Shown here piece after piece: positions 32,918 to 43,462 of a DNA stretch of 64,000 nt. The stretch covers positions 1 through 64,000 of the forward strand of contig NZ_WUQZ01000020.1 in assembly GCF_009829075.1 (NCBI RefSeq), read 5' to 3'. How positions within the stretch are numbered: the stretch's first letter is position 1; each line of letters begins with the position of its first letter. The notes beneath the pieces were generated by a model. The model saw nothing but the letters and a program-made list of their open reading frames with translations, was not told where the DNA came from and did no database searches. This stretch comes from Sphingobacterium composti (lineage in GTDB: Bacteria; Bacteroidota; Bacteroidia; Sphingobacteriales; Sphingobacteriaceae). The position numbers and the translations under genes were made by a program.

Positions 32918-35900
32918 ATGCAGCAAGAAGGACTTTACAACCCAGAATTTGAACACGACGCTTGTGGTGTTGGTTTTGTAGCACATATAAAGGGAAGAAA
33001 ATCGCACGATCATGTACGTGATGCCTTGATTATGCTAGAAAACATGGAACATCGCGGAGCATGCGGATGTGATCCTGAAAGTGGTGATGGTGCGGGAATT
33101 ATGATTCAAGTACCACATGAATTTTTGTGGGAAGAATGTATTGACTTAGGCATACAACTTCAAGAGCCTGGTTATTACGGTGTAGGTATGGTTTTCTTAC
33201 CAAAAGAAAAACCTTTAAACGAACTATGTCGTCAAGTAATACAAGAAGCCGCAGAAGATAGAAAAATGGATTTTTTAGGCTTCAGAGTAGTTCCAGTAAA
33301 TAAAGAAGGTATTGGACCTACAGCCTTGAGCGCCGAACCCGAGATCGTTCAGTTTTTTGTAGCAAGACCAGATGGCGTTACAAATACTGAGGATTTCGAA
33401 CGCAAATTGTATGTCTTAAGAAGACTCATAATCCAAAAAATCAAATCAACCCAAGAATACCCTCTTCCACTCTACATCGCTTCGCTTTCTTGCAAAACAA
33501 TTATATACAAAGGCCAATTAACGACTTATCAAGTTGGTACTTATTATAAAGATTTAAAAGATTCACGTGTCGTATCTGCTTTCGGTTTGGTACACTCGCG
33601 TTTCTCTACTAATACATTTCCATCATGGTCATTGGCGCAGCCTTTCCGCATGATGGCGCACAATGGTGAAATTAACACCTTGACAGGTAACTTGAACTGG
33701 TTTTATGCAGGTGTTCGCTCTCTTTCTTCTCCATATTTCACAGAAGAAGAGATGGAAATTTTGCTTCCTGTAGTAGACAAAGGACAATCTGACTCGGCTT
33801 GTTTAGATAACGTTGTTGAATTATTATTACATAGCGGACGTAGTTTACCACATGTGATGTTGATGTTGGTACCTGAAGCTTGGGACGGAAACTCGCAGAT
33901 GGACCCATTGAAAAAAGCATTCTACGAATATCACGCGACTTTAATGGAGCCATGGGATGGTCCTGCTGCATTATGTTTCACGGACGGTAAAATGATTGGT
34001 GCTACCTTAGATAGAAATGGTTTACGTCCATTACGTTTTGCGGTGACTTCGGATGACCGTGTAGTAGTTGCTTCTGAAGCAGGTGCATTACCTATCGATG
34101 AGTCTATCATCATCAAAAAAGGCCGTCAACAACCTGGGAAAATCTTCGTAGTAGACATGGAAGAAGGTGTAATCCGTACTGACGAAGAGGTAAAAGGCGA
34201 ATTAGTTCGTCAACAACCTTACGGCGAATGGATTAACAACTATAAAATCAAATTAGAAGAATTAGCAGACCCACGTGTTACGTTTACATACTTGTCAAAA
34301 GATTCTGTTTTCAAATATCAACAAGCTTTCGGCTATTCGAGAGAAGATATTGAAACGATTTTGACGCCGATGGCGACAACAGGTTACGAACCTATCGGTT
34401 CAATGGGTACGGATGTTCCGTTAGCTGTATTGTCAGACCAACCACAACATATTTCTAGTTACTTCAAACAATTCTTTGCGCAAGTAACAAACCCACCTAT
34501 CGACCCTATCCGTGAGCGTTTGGTGATGAGTTTGGCTACTTTCATTGGTAACTCAGGAAATATTCTTGTTGAAGATAAAAAATCTTGTCACTGCGTAACG
34601 TTAGAACATCCTATCTTGACTTCTAGCGAGTTAGAGAAATTACGTTCTATCGATACTGGTGTATTCCAAGCGAAAACATTACAATCATACTTCCGTGCTG
34701 ACGGTAAACCAGGTTCATTAGAAGCAGGTATCGAAAGATTATGCCGTTATGCAGATGATGCGGTACGTGATGGTTTTGAGGTAATTATCCTTTCTGACCG
34801 TGCTATCGATTCACAACACGCAGCTATACCTTCTATCTTAGCTGTTTCTGCAGTACACCACCACTTAATCAAAACAGGTAACCGTGGTGCTGTAGGTCTA
34901 GTGGTTGAAGCTGGTGATGCTTGGGAAGTACACCACTTCGCTTGTTTATTAGCCTTCGGAGCTACGGCAATCAACCCTTATTTGGCTTTAGCAAGTATCC
35001 GTACTTTGAAAGCTGAAGGTCAATTAGACACTGAACTAGAATGGGAAGATTTACGTAAAAACTACGTAAAAGCCGTTTGTAACGGGTTGTTGAAAATATT
35101 CTCTAAAATGGGAATTTCGACGCTTCAATCTTATCATGGTGCTCAAATCTTCGAAGTATTGGGTATTGACAAATCTGTTGTTGACAAATTTTTCTGTGGT
35201 GCAGTATCCCGTATCGGCGGTTTGAACTTAGATGATATCGCTCGTGAAGCATTGACTAAACACTGGCGTTCATTCGAAGCTCCACGCAACGTAAAACCAT
35301 TATTGCCAGAAGGTGGTATTTACCAATGGAAACGTCGTGGTGAAGTTCACTTGTGGAATCCACAAACAGTACACTTGTTGCAACAAGCGTGTCGTAACAA
35401 TGACTACGAATCTTTCAAAAAATATTCAGCATTAATCAATAACCAAAAAGAAGCAATGTTTACGCTTCGCGGATTATTAGATTTTGCAAAACATAGAAAT
35501 GCAATCCCTATCGACGAGGTAGAACCAGCAAGCGAAATCCTAAAACGTTTTGCTACAGGTGCCATGTCATTCGGTTCTATTTCGCACGAGGCGCATAGCA
35601 CATTAGCTATCGCGATGAACCGCATCGGTGGTAAATCCAACACAGGGGAAGGTGGTGAGGACGAAATCCGCTACCAAAGATTACCTAACGGAGACTCTAT
35701 GCGTTCGGCTATCAAGCAAGTTGCTTCTGCACGTTTTGGTGTAACATCCAACTTCCTGACACAAGCGGATGAGATTCAAATCAAAATGGCTCAAGGTGCT
35801 AAACCAGGAGAAGGTGGTCAATTACCAGGACACAAAGTAGATGACTGGATTGCAAAAACTCGTCACTCTACACCAGGCGTAGGTCTTATCTCTCCTCCTC

Positions 35901-37420
35901 CACATCACGATATTTATTCTATCGAGGATTTGGCACAGTTGATTTTTGACTTGAAAAATGCCAACCGCGATGCTCGTATCAACGTGAAATTAGTTTCTAA
36001 AGCTGGTGTTGGAACGATTGCTGCTGGTGTAGCAAAAGCACATTCCGATGTAATCTTAATCGCAGGTTACGATGGTGGTACAGGTGCTTCGCCTATCAGC
36101 TCAATCAAACATGCTGGTCTTCCTTGGGAACTTGGTTTGGCTGAAGCGCACCAAACTTTGGTACAAAACAAACTACGTAGCCGTGTGGTATTACAAGCTG
36201 ACGGTCAAATGAAAACTGGTCGTGACTTAGTCATCGCTACATTATTAGGTGCTGAAGAATGGGGTGTTGCAACTGCAGCTTTAGTGGCTGGTGGATGTAT
36301 CATGATGCGTAAATGTCACTTGAATACTTGTCCTGTAGGTGTAGCTACTCAAGACCCTGAATTACGTAAATTATTCTCAGGGAAACCAGAAGATATCGTC
36401 AACCTATTCCAATTCTTAGCAGAAGAAATGCGTGAGATTATGGCTCAATTAGGTTTCCGTAGCATCAACGAAATGGTAGGTCGTGCCCAATTCTTGAAAA
36501 AACGTGAAGATATCAACCACTGGAAAGCAGCTAAAGTTGATTTCTCAGGCATCTTACACGTAGCACGCAATGAAGTTGGTCAATCACTTTACAATACAGA
36601 AGAGCAAGACCACGGCATGAGCATGATTTTAGATTGGGGATTATTAAAACAAGCTAAAGAAGCTTTAGAAAATAAAACGCCTGTATTTGGCACGTTCAAA
36701 GTGAAAAATACAGACCGTACAATCGGAACTTTACTTTCTAACGAAATTTCAAAAATCTACGGTTCGGAAGGCTTACCTGACAACACGATTAACTTCAAAT
36801 TCGAAGGTTCAGCGGGACAATCTTTCGGTGCATTCAACACCAAAGGTATTTCTTTCGAATTAGAAGGCGAAGCGAATGATTATGTTGGTAAAGGTCTTTC
36901 AGGTGCTCAATTAGCTATCTATCCAGATAAATCAAGCACATTGACTCCGCACGAAAATATCATCATTGGTAACGTAGCCCTTTATGGTGCGACTTCAGGT
37001 CACTTATTTATCAATGGTATGGCGGGCGAGCGTTTTGCTGTACGTAACTCAGGTGCTACGGCTGTAGTCGAAGGTATCGGTGACCACGGTTGTGAATACA
37101 TGACAGGTGGACGTGCCTTAATCTTGGGTAATACAGGAAGAAACTTTGCGGCTGGTATGAGCGGTGGTATTGCTTGGATTTACGACATCAGTGGTAATTT
37201 CAAGGATAACTGCAACCAAGAAATGGTAGACCTTGACCCATTAGATACAGAAGATGAAAACGAAATCATCGCATTATTGAAACGTCATATCAACTTGACG
37301 AAGAGTGAGCGCGCTTCATTTATCTTAGAAAATTGGGCTACCGAAAAGAACAAATTCATCAAGGTATTCCCTCGTGAATATAAAAATGTGTTATTGAAGA
37401 AAAAAATGGTTGTAGCTTAA
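32918..37420 (+). CDS. gltB: Glutamate synthase (NADPH), large subunit
   Basis: 1500 residues. It converts glutamine and 2-oxoglutarate to two glutamates. The N-terminal glutaminase domain has its nucleophile C16 after a short propeptide (FEHDACGVGF). The central and FMN-binding domains follow, with the 3Fe-4S cluster cysteines C1127, C1133 and C1138 in CIMMRKCHLNTC, then the C-terminal GXGXG beta-helix domain (ALYGATSGHLFINGMAGERF). The full length matches bacterial enzymes. gltD follows after 20 bases. Reading from the first ATG gives the propeptide of expected length. Confidence 0.97.
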   Translation: MQQEGLYNPEFEHDACGVGFVAHIKGRKSHDHVRDALIMLENMEHRGACGCDPESGDGAGIMIQVPHEFLWEECIDLGIQLQEPGYYGVGMVFLPKEKPLNELCRQVIQEAAEDRKMDFLGFRVVPVNKEGIGPTALSAEPEIVQFFVARPDGVTNTEDFERKLYVLRRLIIQKIKSTQEYPLPLYIASLSCKTIIYKGQLTTYQVGTYYKDLKDSRVVSAFGLVHSRFSTNTFPSWSLAQPFRMMAHNGEINTLTGNLNWFYAGVRSLSSPYFTEEEMEILLPVVDKGQSDSACLDNVVELLLHSGRSLPHVMLMLVPEAWDGNSQMDPLKKAFYEYHATLMEPWDGPAALCFTDGKMIGATLDRNGLRPLRFAVTSDDRVVVASEAGALPIDESIIIKKGRQQPGKIFVVDMEEGVIRTDEEVKGELVRQQPYGEWINNYKIKLEELADPRVTFTYLSKDSVFKYQQAFGYSREDIETILTPMATTGYEPIGSMGTDVPLAVLSDQPQHISSYFKQFFAQVTNPPIDPIRERLVMSLATFIGNSGNILVEDKKSCHCVTLEHPILTSSELEKLRSIDTGVFQAKTLQSYFRADGKPGSLEAGIERLCRYADDAVRDGFEVIILSDRAIDSQHAAIPSILAVSAVHHHLIKTGNRGAVGLVVEAGDAWEVHHFACLLAFGATAINPYLALASIRTLKAEGQLDTELEWEDLRKNYVKAVCNGLLKIFSKMGISTLQSYHGAQIFEVLGIDKSVVDKFFCGAVSRIGGLNLDDIAREALTKHWRSFEAPRNVKPLLPEGGIYQWKRRGEVHLWNPQTVHLLQQACRNNDYESFKKYSALINNQKEAMFTLRGLLDFAKHRNAIPIDEVEPASEILKRFATGAMSFGSISHEAHSTLAIAMNRIGGKSNTGEGGEDEIRYQRLPNGDSMRSAIKQVASARFGVTSNFLTQADEIQIKMAQGAKPGEGGQLPGHKVDDWIAKTRHSTPGVGLISPPPHHDIYSIEDLAQLIFDLKNANRDARINVKLVSKAGVGTIAAGVAKAHSDVILIAGYDGGTGASPISSIKHAGLPWELGLAEAHQTLVQNKLRSRVVLQADGQMKTGRDLVIATLLGAEEWGVATAALVAGGCIMMRKCHLNTCPVGVATQDPELRKLFSGKPEDIVNLFQFLAEEMREIMAQLGFRSINEMVGRAQFLKKREDINHWKAAKVDFSGILHVARNEVGQSLYNTEEQDHGMSMILDWGLLKQAKEALENKTPVFGTFKVKNTDRTIGTLLSNEISKIYGSEGLPDNTINFKFEGSAGQSFGAFNTKGISFELEGEANDYVGKGLSGAQLAIYPDKSSTLTPHENIIIGNVALYGATSGHLFINGMAGERFAVRNSGATAVVEGIGDHGCEYMTGGRALILGNTGRNFAAGMSGGIAWIYDISGNFKDNCNQEMVDLDPLDTEDENEIIALLKRHINLTKSERASFILENWATEKNKFIKVFPREYKNVLLKKKMVVA

Positions 37421-37440
37421 TTTAAAGAGGAAATAAAATC

Positions 37441-38907
37441 ATGGGAAAAGCAACTGGATTTTTAGAATTTGATAGAGTACTTCCTCAAAAAGAGGCTGTA
37501 GAAAATAGAAAACAAAATTACCAAGAATTTGTACACACTTATTCTGACGAGCAACTAAACAACCAAGCTGCACGTTGTATGAACTGTGGTATTCCATTCT
37601 GTCACTCAGGATGTCCACTTGGTAATGTCATTCCTGAATTCAACGATGCTGTTTATGACGGCAAATGGGAAGAAGCATATAATATTTTGTCATCGACAAA
37701 CAATTTCCCTGAATTCACAGGTCGTATTTGTCCAGCACCATGCGAGTCAGCATGTGTGTTGGGTATCAACAAAAACCCTGTAGCTATCGAGGAAATTGAA
37801 AAACATATCATTGAGATTGCTTACAAAAAAGGTTATGTTCAACCGAACAAATCTGCAATCAAAACAGGTAAAAAAGTAGCTGTTGTTGGCGGTGGTCCTG
37901 CTGGGCTTGCTGCTGCAGCACAATTAAACAAAGCAGGTCACGACGTAGTCGTTTACGAACGCGATGACAAGGTGGGCGGATTATTACGTTATGGTATTCC
38001 TGATTTCAAATTAGACAAATCTGTTATCGACAGACGTGTGGAAGTGATGAAAGAATCAGGCATCGAGTTCCGCACGAATGCTGAAGTAGGAAAGAATGTT
38101 CCGGCATCAGAATTAGACCAATACGACGCAGTTGTATTGTCTGGCGGTTCTACAATTCCTCGTAATTTGAATATCCCTGGACGTGAACTAAAAGGCGTTT
38201 ACTTTGCGATGGAGTTTTTGAAACAACAAAACAAGCGTGTGGGCAACTCGCCTATCGAAACAGAAGAAATCCTAGCTACAGGCAAAAATGTATTGGTAAT
38301 CGGGGGTGGTGACACGGGTTCTGACTGTGTAGGTACGTCAAACAGACATGGTGCAAAATCTGTCACTCAATTTGAATTGATGCCTCAACCGCCTCAAACC
38401 CGTACTGGCGCCATGCCTTGGCCTACTTACCCCATGTTATTAAAAACTACGACTTCGCACGAAGAAGGATGTCAAAGACATTGGAGTATCAGTACAAAAG
38501 AATTCTTAGGTGACGATAATGGAAATTTACGTGCTGCTTTAGTCGTAGATTTAGAATGGGAAACTGATGCTTTGGGCAGACCAACGAAATTCAAAGAAGT
38601 AGAAGGTTCACAACGTGAAATTCCTTGCGAATTGGTAACACTAGCTATGGGTTTCTTACATCCTCAATACGAAGGCCTATTGCAACAATTAGGCATTGCT
38701 TTGGATGAAAGAGGAAATGTAAAAGCTGCTGAAGGTTCTTACCAAACAAATGCAAGCAAATATTTCGCTGCTGGTGATATGCGTCGCGGACAATCTCTAG
38801 TTGTGTGGGCGATATCTGAAGGTCGTGAATGCGCACGCAAAGTGGATGAATTCTTAATGGGTTCTACCGTATTAGAAAGCAAAGAAGCTGTCTACACACA
38901 TGCATAG
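37441..38907 (+). CDS. gltD: Glutamate synthase (NADPH), small subunit
   Basis: 488 residues. Supplies electrons from NADPH to GltB through FAD and iron-sulfur clusters. N-terminal cysteine sets [16 protein letters not shown] and [12 protein letters not shown] bind 4Fe-4S clusters, [13 protein letters not shown] binds FAD and GGGDTGSDC binds NADPH. Second gene of gltBD, followed by a strong terminator. The two genes show many preferred codons, as expected for a highly expressed enzyme. Confidence 0.97.
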   Translation: MGKATGFLEFDRVLPQKEAVENRKQNYQEFVHTYSDEQLNNQAARCMNCGIPFCHSGCPLGNVIPEFNDAVYDGKWEEAYNILSSTNNFPEFTGRICPAPCESACVLGINKNPVAIEEIEKHIIEIAYKKGYVQPNKSAIKTGKKVAVVGGGPAGLAAAAQLNKAGHDVVVYERDDKVGGLLRYGIPDFKLDKSVIDRRVEVMKESGIEFRTNAEVGKNVPASELDQYDAVVLSGGSTIPRNLNIPGRELKGVYFAMEFLKQQNKRVGNSPIETEEILATGKNVLVIGGGDTGSDCVGTSNRHGAKSVTQFELMPQPPQTRTGAMPWPTYPMLLKTTTSHEEGCQRHWSISTKEFLGDDNGNLRAALVVDLEWETDALGRPTKFKEVEGSQREIPCELVTLAMGFLHPQYEGLLQQLGIALDERGNVKAAEGSYQTNASKYFAAGDMRRGQSLVVWAISEGRECARKVDEFLMGSTVLESKEAVYTHA

Positions 38908-38937
38908 CAACTAATCATCATCTATATTTTTCAATCG

Positions 38938-38970
38938 AACCTTCTTGTGAATTGCAAGAAGGTTTTTTTT
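38938..38970 (+). terminator. Rho-independent terminator of gltBD
   Basis: AACCTTCTTG and CAAGAAGGTT form a 10-bp stem (38938-38947, 38955-38964) with a seven-base loop, followed by eight T. It is 31 bases after the gltD stop. Confidence 0.92.
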
Positions 38971-39118
38971 ATTAATACCAACATAGATTTAGAAAACTTA
39001 ATTGTCTTTCATTGCGCAAAAGTGACATATAGAATTCCTATGATTTATTTTATCAAAATATTATTTCACAATAAACACCAACAACAAAATTATTATTAAG
39101 AAAATAAATGATATTTAA

Positions 39119-39126
39119 TATCTTTG
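39119..39126 (+). promoter_or_regulatory. -7 element of the FUSC-type gene
   Basis: TATCTTTG matches TAnnTTTG, with the gene start at 39159. The palindrome TTGCGCAA (39124-39131) overlaps its end, and a second copy lies at 39012-39019, which may be paired operator sites. Confidence 0.55.
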
Positions 39127-39158
39127 CGCAAAATATCACTTATAAACAACGTCAGTAA

Positions 39159-41138
39159 TTGAGCAATACAAAAGACATAATTACATTTCTGAAGAAAGAA
39201 TCAAGTTTTGATGCTTTGTACAACATCTTGATTCTTGTTGTCTCTTGTTGTATTAGCTATATTTTTTTCGAAAAAGAAACGACGATTGCTGTTGGCGTAG
39301 GAATACTTCTTTCTTGTTTGACTGATTTACCTGGAAATAGACAAGATAAAGTTAGTACAGCCATTTGGTGCATATCCATATTTATAATTACGAGTTTTTC
39401 AGTCGCGATTGCTAATTACCGCCAAAGTGAAATCATCCTATTCATATTAGCTTCTATTGGATTCATTTATACATTTATCACGATTTTTGGAGCTAGAATA
39501 GGTATTGTCGGTAATATTGGACTTATCGTAGCAAGTTTTACAATAGGATTAAGACCATCTGACCCAATTATTTACGCTATTGCAGTTAGTAGTGGGTGTC
39601 TCATCTATTTTACTTTCTCTTTGATATTCGCACATATTTATCCTTATAGGTCGCTCAAATATGCTGTTGAAGATGGAATTACCAATATGTCGAATCTGAT
39701 TTCGGTAAAAGTTGATTGCTACGATGAAACAAAAAACTTAAATGCGACTTACAAAAAACTGAGTATTGTTCATATCCAAGTAAGTGATAAACTTGAACAA
39801 ATAAGGTCATTATTACTACGTGAAAATCAACTTTTAAATTCTGCGAACAAGACCACCCAAGTGTGGTTGTCCAAATTATACTGTCTTGTGGACTTGTATG
39901 AGCAATTGATGGCAATTGACCATGACTACGAAACCACAAGAGAGCTTTTAAAACCAACACATACGTTACCACTAATTCGTATTGCCTTAAAAATATTAGC
40001 TGATGAAACAGCAAAAATAAATCTCTCGAATACGGCTCCAAGCTTTGAAAGCAACAAGAAGGATGAACTGCTTGCTATTATAGCTCAGCTTAATAGTATC
40101 AACACCATTCTAAGCAAAGACCAAAAAAAATTAATTGACTCAATATCCTCACAACTTACGCAGATATTAGACCTTCTTTCAAAAATTAAATCAAATACTA
40201 TTACACAAACTAATACGTGGATTGACAATTCGACCTACAGAGATTTTATCACACCGAAAGCAACTTTCAAAAGCATATTAAAAAACCTAACATTCAATTC
40301 AACTATATTCCTATATGCTGTACGCATGTCGCTCTTATTGGCTTTTGCTGGAGCGATTGGATATATATTACCTGAGTTTAGGTATGCGTCATGGATTATT
40401 TTAACAGTAATATTAGTCGCAAGACCGACTTTCAATATCACCCAAAAGAGAAATTATCAAAGAATCGTAGGTTCTGTGATTGGATTATGTATAAGTATTG
40501 GATTGTTGTTAGTTTTTAAAAATAATATTGCTCTCCTATTCTTTACAACTATTAGCGTATATCTGTATCTCTTGTTTTCCAGAACAAATTATCTTGTATG
40601 TGTCATTTTTATCACCATTGGGATAGTTATCTTTCAAAGTTTATACGAAGGGAATACGCCGATTATTTTGAGCAGTAGATTTGCTTTCACCTTATTAGGA
40701 GCAATTTTAGCAGTCTTAGGATGTTTAGCCATTCCGATTAATTATTTCAGAACTATAAAAAATCAAACACAGATTCTTCTCAAAAACTTCAATACTTATT
40801 TGAATAAGATTCAAGAAAACATTAATAGTGAAGATGTAAATTATTATGAGCTTCGATTATTAAGAAAATCGACCCAAAACACTTTAGCCCAAAGCTTTGA
40901 TGCACTCGAACAATTAGAAAAAGATCCAATAATAGGCAAAAAATACAAATCAAACATTCATCATTTTCAATCTTTAGCCTATCGCATTAATGCTTTACTG
41001 ATTGGGATAGCCATAAATATCAACAAAGTGCAAGATGAGTTTGAGTATTCTAAAATAATGGAGAAAATGGAGCACATCCAAAAGTTCATTACTGATGCAC
41101 AACAATTATCCGACAATATAACTTATCGGAAGATTTGA
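39159..41138 (+). CDS. FUSC family membrane protein (YccS-like)
   Basis: 659 residues. Two clusters of about six transmembrane segments, at roughly 20-160 and 380-530, separated and followed by soluble helical regions with coiled-coil character. This is the layout of the FUSC/aromatic-acid exporter superfamily (YccS, AaeB); the segment YASWIILTVILVARPTFNITQKRNYQRIVGSVIG matches the conserved second-half motif region. Function in efflux is inferred, and the substrate is unknown. The only start that fits is TTG 39159 (no ATG in this part), supported by the -7 element 33 bases upstream. The gene ends 137 bases before nuoH. Confidence 0.8.
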   Translation: MSNTKDIITFLKKESSFDALYNILILVVSCCISYIFFEKETTIAVGVGILLSCLTDLPGNRQDKVSTAIWCISIFIITSFSVAIANYRQSEIILFILASIGFIYTFITIFGARIGIVGNIGLIVASFTIGLRPSDPIIYAIAVSSGCLIYFTFSLIFAHIYPYRSLKYAVEDGITNMSNLISVKVDCYDETKNLNATYKKLSIVHIQVSDKLEQIRSLLLRENQLLNSANKTTQVWLSKLYCLVDLYEQLMAIDHDYETTRELLKPTHTLPLIRIALKILADETAKINLSNTAPSFESNKKDELLAIIAQLNSINTILSKDQKKLIDSISSQLTQILDLLSKIKSNTITQTNTWIDNSTYRDFITPKATFKSILKNLTFNSTIFLYAVRMSLLLAFAGAIGYILPEFRYASWIILTVILVARPTFNITQKRNYQRIVGSVIGLCISIGLLLVFKNNIALLFFTTISVYLYLLFSRTNYLVCVIFITIGIVIFQSLYEGNTPIILSSRFAFTLLGAILAVLGCLAIPINYFRTIKNQTQILLKNFNTYLNKIQENINSEDVNYYELRLLRKSTQNTLAQSFDALEQLEKDPIIGKKYKSNIHHFQSLAYRINALLIGIAININKVQDEFEYSKIMEKMEHIQKFITDAQQLSDNITYRKI

Positions 41139-41236
41139 TTTTTTTCATAAATTAATTCAATATTCCAACCTAAAATCAAATAATCTACCAACTTAGTATA
41201 TTTTCTTTTTTTATAGGGCAATTCCTATGATTTGCG

Positions 41237-41244
41237 TATGTTTG
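41237..41244 (+). promoter_or_regulatory. -7 element of the nuoH-N operon
   Basis: TATGTTTG matches TAnnTTTG and lies 31 bases before the nuoH start at 41276. It argues that nuoH-N is transcribed on its own. Confidence 0.55.
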
Positions 41245-41275
41245 TACTTAGTTAAGAATTAATCTAAAGAGTACA

Positions 41276-42349
41276 TTGGGCGATATTCTACTTCATATTC
41301 TTGTACCGCTTGTCATTTTTGGCTTTATTGCTTTGTTTACGCTATTTGCGGTATATGCAGAGCGCAAGATTGCGGGTTTTGTACAAGACCGTTTAGGCCC
41401 GATGGAAACTGGAAAATACGGTTTACTTCAAACATTCGCCGACATTCTTAAGCTCCTTCAAAAAGAACTCATTAACCCTTCTGCTGCGGATAAAATATTA
41501 TTTACCGTTGCACCAGTCGTTATTTTTGTAGCTGTATTTATTGGATATTCCGTAGTACCTTGGGCACCTAATTTTATACCTGCAAATACAAATACAGGAC
41601 TTTTCTTCATCATGGCTGTTGTATCCATAGATGGTTTGGGTATCTTGATGGCAGGATGGGGATCAAATAACAAATACTCTTTACTAGGTTCAATTCGCGC
41701 AATTGCGCAGATGGTTTCGTATGAAATTCCGGTTGGATTATCTTTGATCGCTGCGGTGATGATTACACAAACCTTAAATCTGAACGAAATAGCATTTAAT
41801 CAAGGAATTCTCAGTACAGAAAAAATTCATTTTCTAGGATTTTGGGATGTTTCCGAAATCGGCGGAATATTCGCTTGGAATATATTTCAAGCTCCCCACT
41901 TGATTGTTGTTTATGTCATATTTTTTGTGGCAACGCTAGCAGAATGTAACAGAGCTCCATTCGATATTCCAGAGGCTGAATCCGAATTAATTGGTGGTTT
42001 TCATACAGAATATGGTGGCATTCGCTTTGCCTTTGTATTCTTAGCAGAATATGCCATGATGTTCTTGGTGGCCATGCTTGGTGTAGTTATCTTTTTAGGG
42101 GGATGGAATACACCTTTACCCAATATTGGCGCTTTAAAATTAGCAGATTGGACAACAGGTTTGGTTTGGGGTATTTTTTGGACTTTTGCAAAATCATTGA
42201 CCATTGTAGGTGTTCAAATGTGGATACGTTGGACTTTGCCACGTTTCAGAGCAGACCAACTAATGAACTTATGTTGGAAAGTCATGATCCCAATTGCTTT
42301 TGCCTGCATGGCAATATCAGGATTGTGGCGCATATTAGTAATGAATTAA
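41276..42349 (+). CDS. nuoH: NADH-quinone oxidoreductase subunit H
   Basis: 357 residues, the ND1-like membrane subunit at the junction between the peripheral and membrane arms, next to the quinone site. Eight or more transmembrane segments; family motifs AERKIAGFVQDRLGPMETG near residue 30 and AECNRAPFDIPEAESELIGGFHTEY near 230. Start is TTG at 41276, the only candidate before an upstream in-frame stop. First gene of a run to nuoN with gaps of one base or overlaps. No nuoA to nuoG in the window. Confidence 0.95.
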   Translation: MGDILLHILVPLVIFGFIALFTLFAVYAERKIAGFVQDRLGPMETGKYGLLQTFADILKLLQKELINPSAADKILFTVAPVVIFVAVFIGYSVVPWAPNFIPANTNTGLFFIMAVVSIDGLGILMAGWGSNNKYSLLGSIRAIAQMVSYEIPVGLSLIAAVMITQTLNLNEIAFNQGILSTEKIHFLGFWDVSEIGGIFAWNIFQAPHLIVVYVIFFVATLAECNRAPFDIPEAESELIGGFHTEYGGIRFAFVFLAEYAMMFLVAMLGVVIFLGGWNTPLPNIGALKLADWTTGLVWGIFWTFAKSLTIVGVQMWIRWTLPRFRADQLMNLCWKVMIPIAFACMAISGLWRILVMN

Positions 42350-42350
42350 G

Positions 42351-42914
42351 TTGATTTTAAAAACAACCATACACGGCTTTGCAACTGCGGTAAAAGGATT
42401 ACTTTTGACCGTGAGGCATCTATTTGGTGCTAAAAAATCACGTGAAACACGCGACATTCGTCAAGCTGATTATTTTGAGAAACAAGAAGGCGTAACGACG
42501 GTACAGTTTCCACACGAGACAATGCCAATTCCTGAAGTAGCACGTTATCAATTAGACGTCGAAATAGATGATTGCATCGTGTGTGATTTGTGCGCAAAAG
42601 CCTGTCCTGTGGATTGTATAACTATAGAATCTATCAAATCACCTGAGGCAATAGGAAAAACATCGGACGGCAGTGTAAAACGTCTGTATGCCGCGCAGTT
42701 TGATATTGATATGGCCAAATGTATGTATTGTGGCTTATGCACGGTAGTATGTCCAACTGAATGCATCACCATGACCAATCAGTACGACCGCAGCACGACA
42801 AAATTAACGGACTTAATCTATGATTTTGGCGAAATGACGGATGAAGAAATAGCCAAACGCTCAGAAGAATGGACACGTTTCCAAGCTGATAAGGAGGCAG
42901 CTAAAAAGAAATAA
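42351..42914 (+). CDS. nuoI: NADH-quinone oxidoreductase subunit I
   Basis: 187 residues, the ferredoxin-like subunit with two 4Fe-4S clusters that pass electrons toward the quinone. Cysteine sets start at C75 (CIVCDLCAKACP) and C124 (CMYCGLCTVVCP). Start is TTG at 42351, one base after the nuoH stop. The charged C-terminal tail is longer than in the E. coli protein. Confidence 0.95.
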   Translation: MILKTTIHGFATAVKGLLLTVRHLFGAKKSRETRDIRQADYFEKQEGVTTVQFPHETMPIPEVARYQLDVEIDDCIVCDLCAKACPVDCITIESIKSPEAIGKTSDGSVKRLYAAQFDIDMAKCMYCGLCTVVCPTECITMTNQYDRSTTKLTDLIYDFGEMTDEEIAKRSEEWTRFQADKEAAKKK

Positions 42915-43462
42915 TGAATCTAGAAGTATTTCTTTTTTATGCTTTTGCAGTTTTAGCAATAGGTTCTTCGCTTTTAGTGGTGAGTTTGAAAAATACTGCA
43001 CGCGCTTTATTTTTATTCTTCATCACCTTATTCGCAATGGCTGGCTTATTCTTATTTGCTTTAGCAGATTTTGTGGCAATCACGCAAATCATGGTGTATG
43101 TTGGTGGGGTTTTGATTTTAATGATTTTTGCTTTCATGCTTTCAAACAAAGAGCTATTGGCAGATTTACAACATATTTCAGGATCATTTATAAGTATGCC
43201 TAGCTGGCAATCCTTATTGCTTGCCATAGGGTTTTTTACCGTTATTTTACTAGGCTTGAAAGAATGGAATAATGATATGCCCGAATGGATAATGAGTAAT
43301 ATCAAATCCGGTGATATCATCTCACCTACTGATAACAATATACACCAACTGGGTATCAAGTTCATGACACAATATGTATTGCCATTTGAGGTCATTTCTA
43401 TTTTCTTGCTGATGGCGCTTATTGGCGCAGCACATTTATCCAGAAAGGAGGATACCCAATGA
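42914..43462 (+). CDS. nuoJ: NADH-quinone oxidoreductase subunit J
   Basis: 182 residues, ND6-like membrane subunit with five predicted transmembrane segments. The start overlaps the nuoI stop (TAATG). MVYVGGVLILMIFAFML is the characteristic conserved helix with the pi-bulge region. An antisense frame covers most of it and is ignored. Confidence 0.93.
   Translation: MNLEVFLFYAFAVLAIGSSLLVVSLKNTARALFLFFITLFAMAGLFLFALADFVAITQIMVYVGGVLILMIFAFMLSNKELLADLQHISGSFISMPSWQSLLLAIGFFTVILLGLKEWNNDMPEWIMSNIKSGDIISPTDNNIHQLGIKFMTQYVLPFEVISIFLLMALIGAAHLSRKEDTQ

Noticed and set aside
37800..37900. Possible fusion of gltB and gltD
   Set aside because: A clear stop and a 20-base gap separate the two genes; they are ordinary separate subunits.
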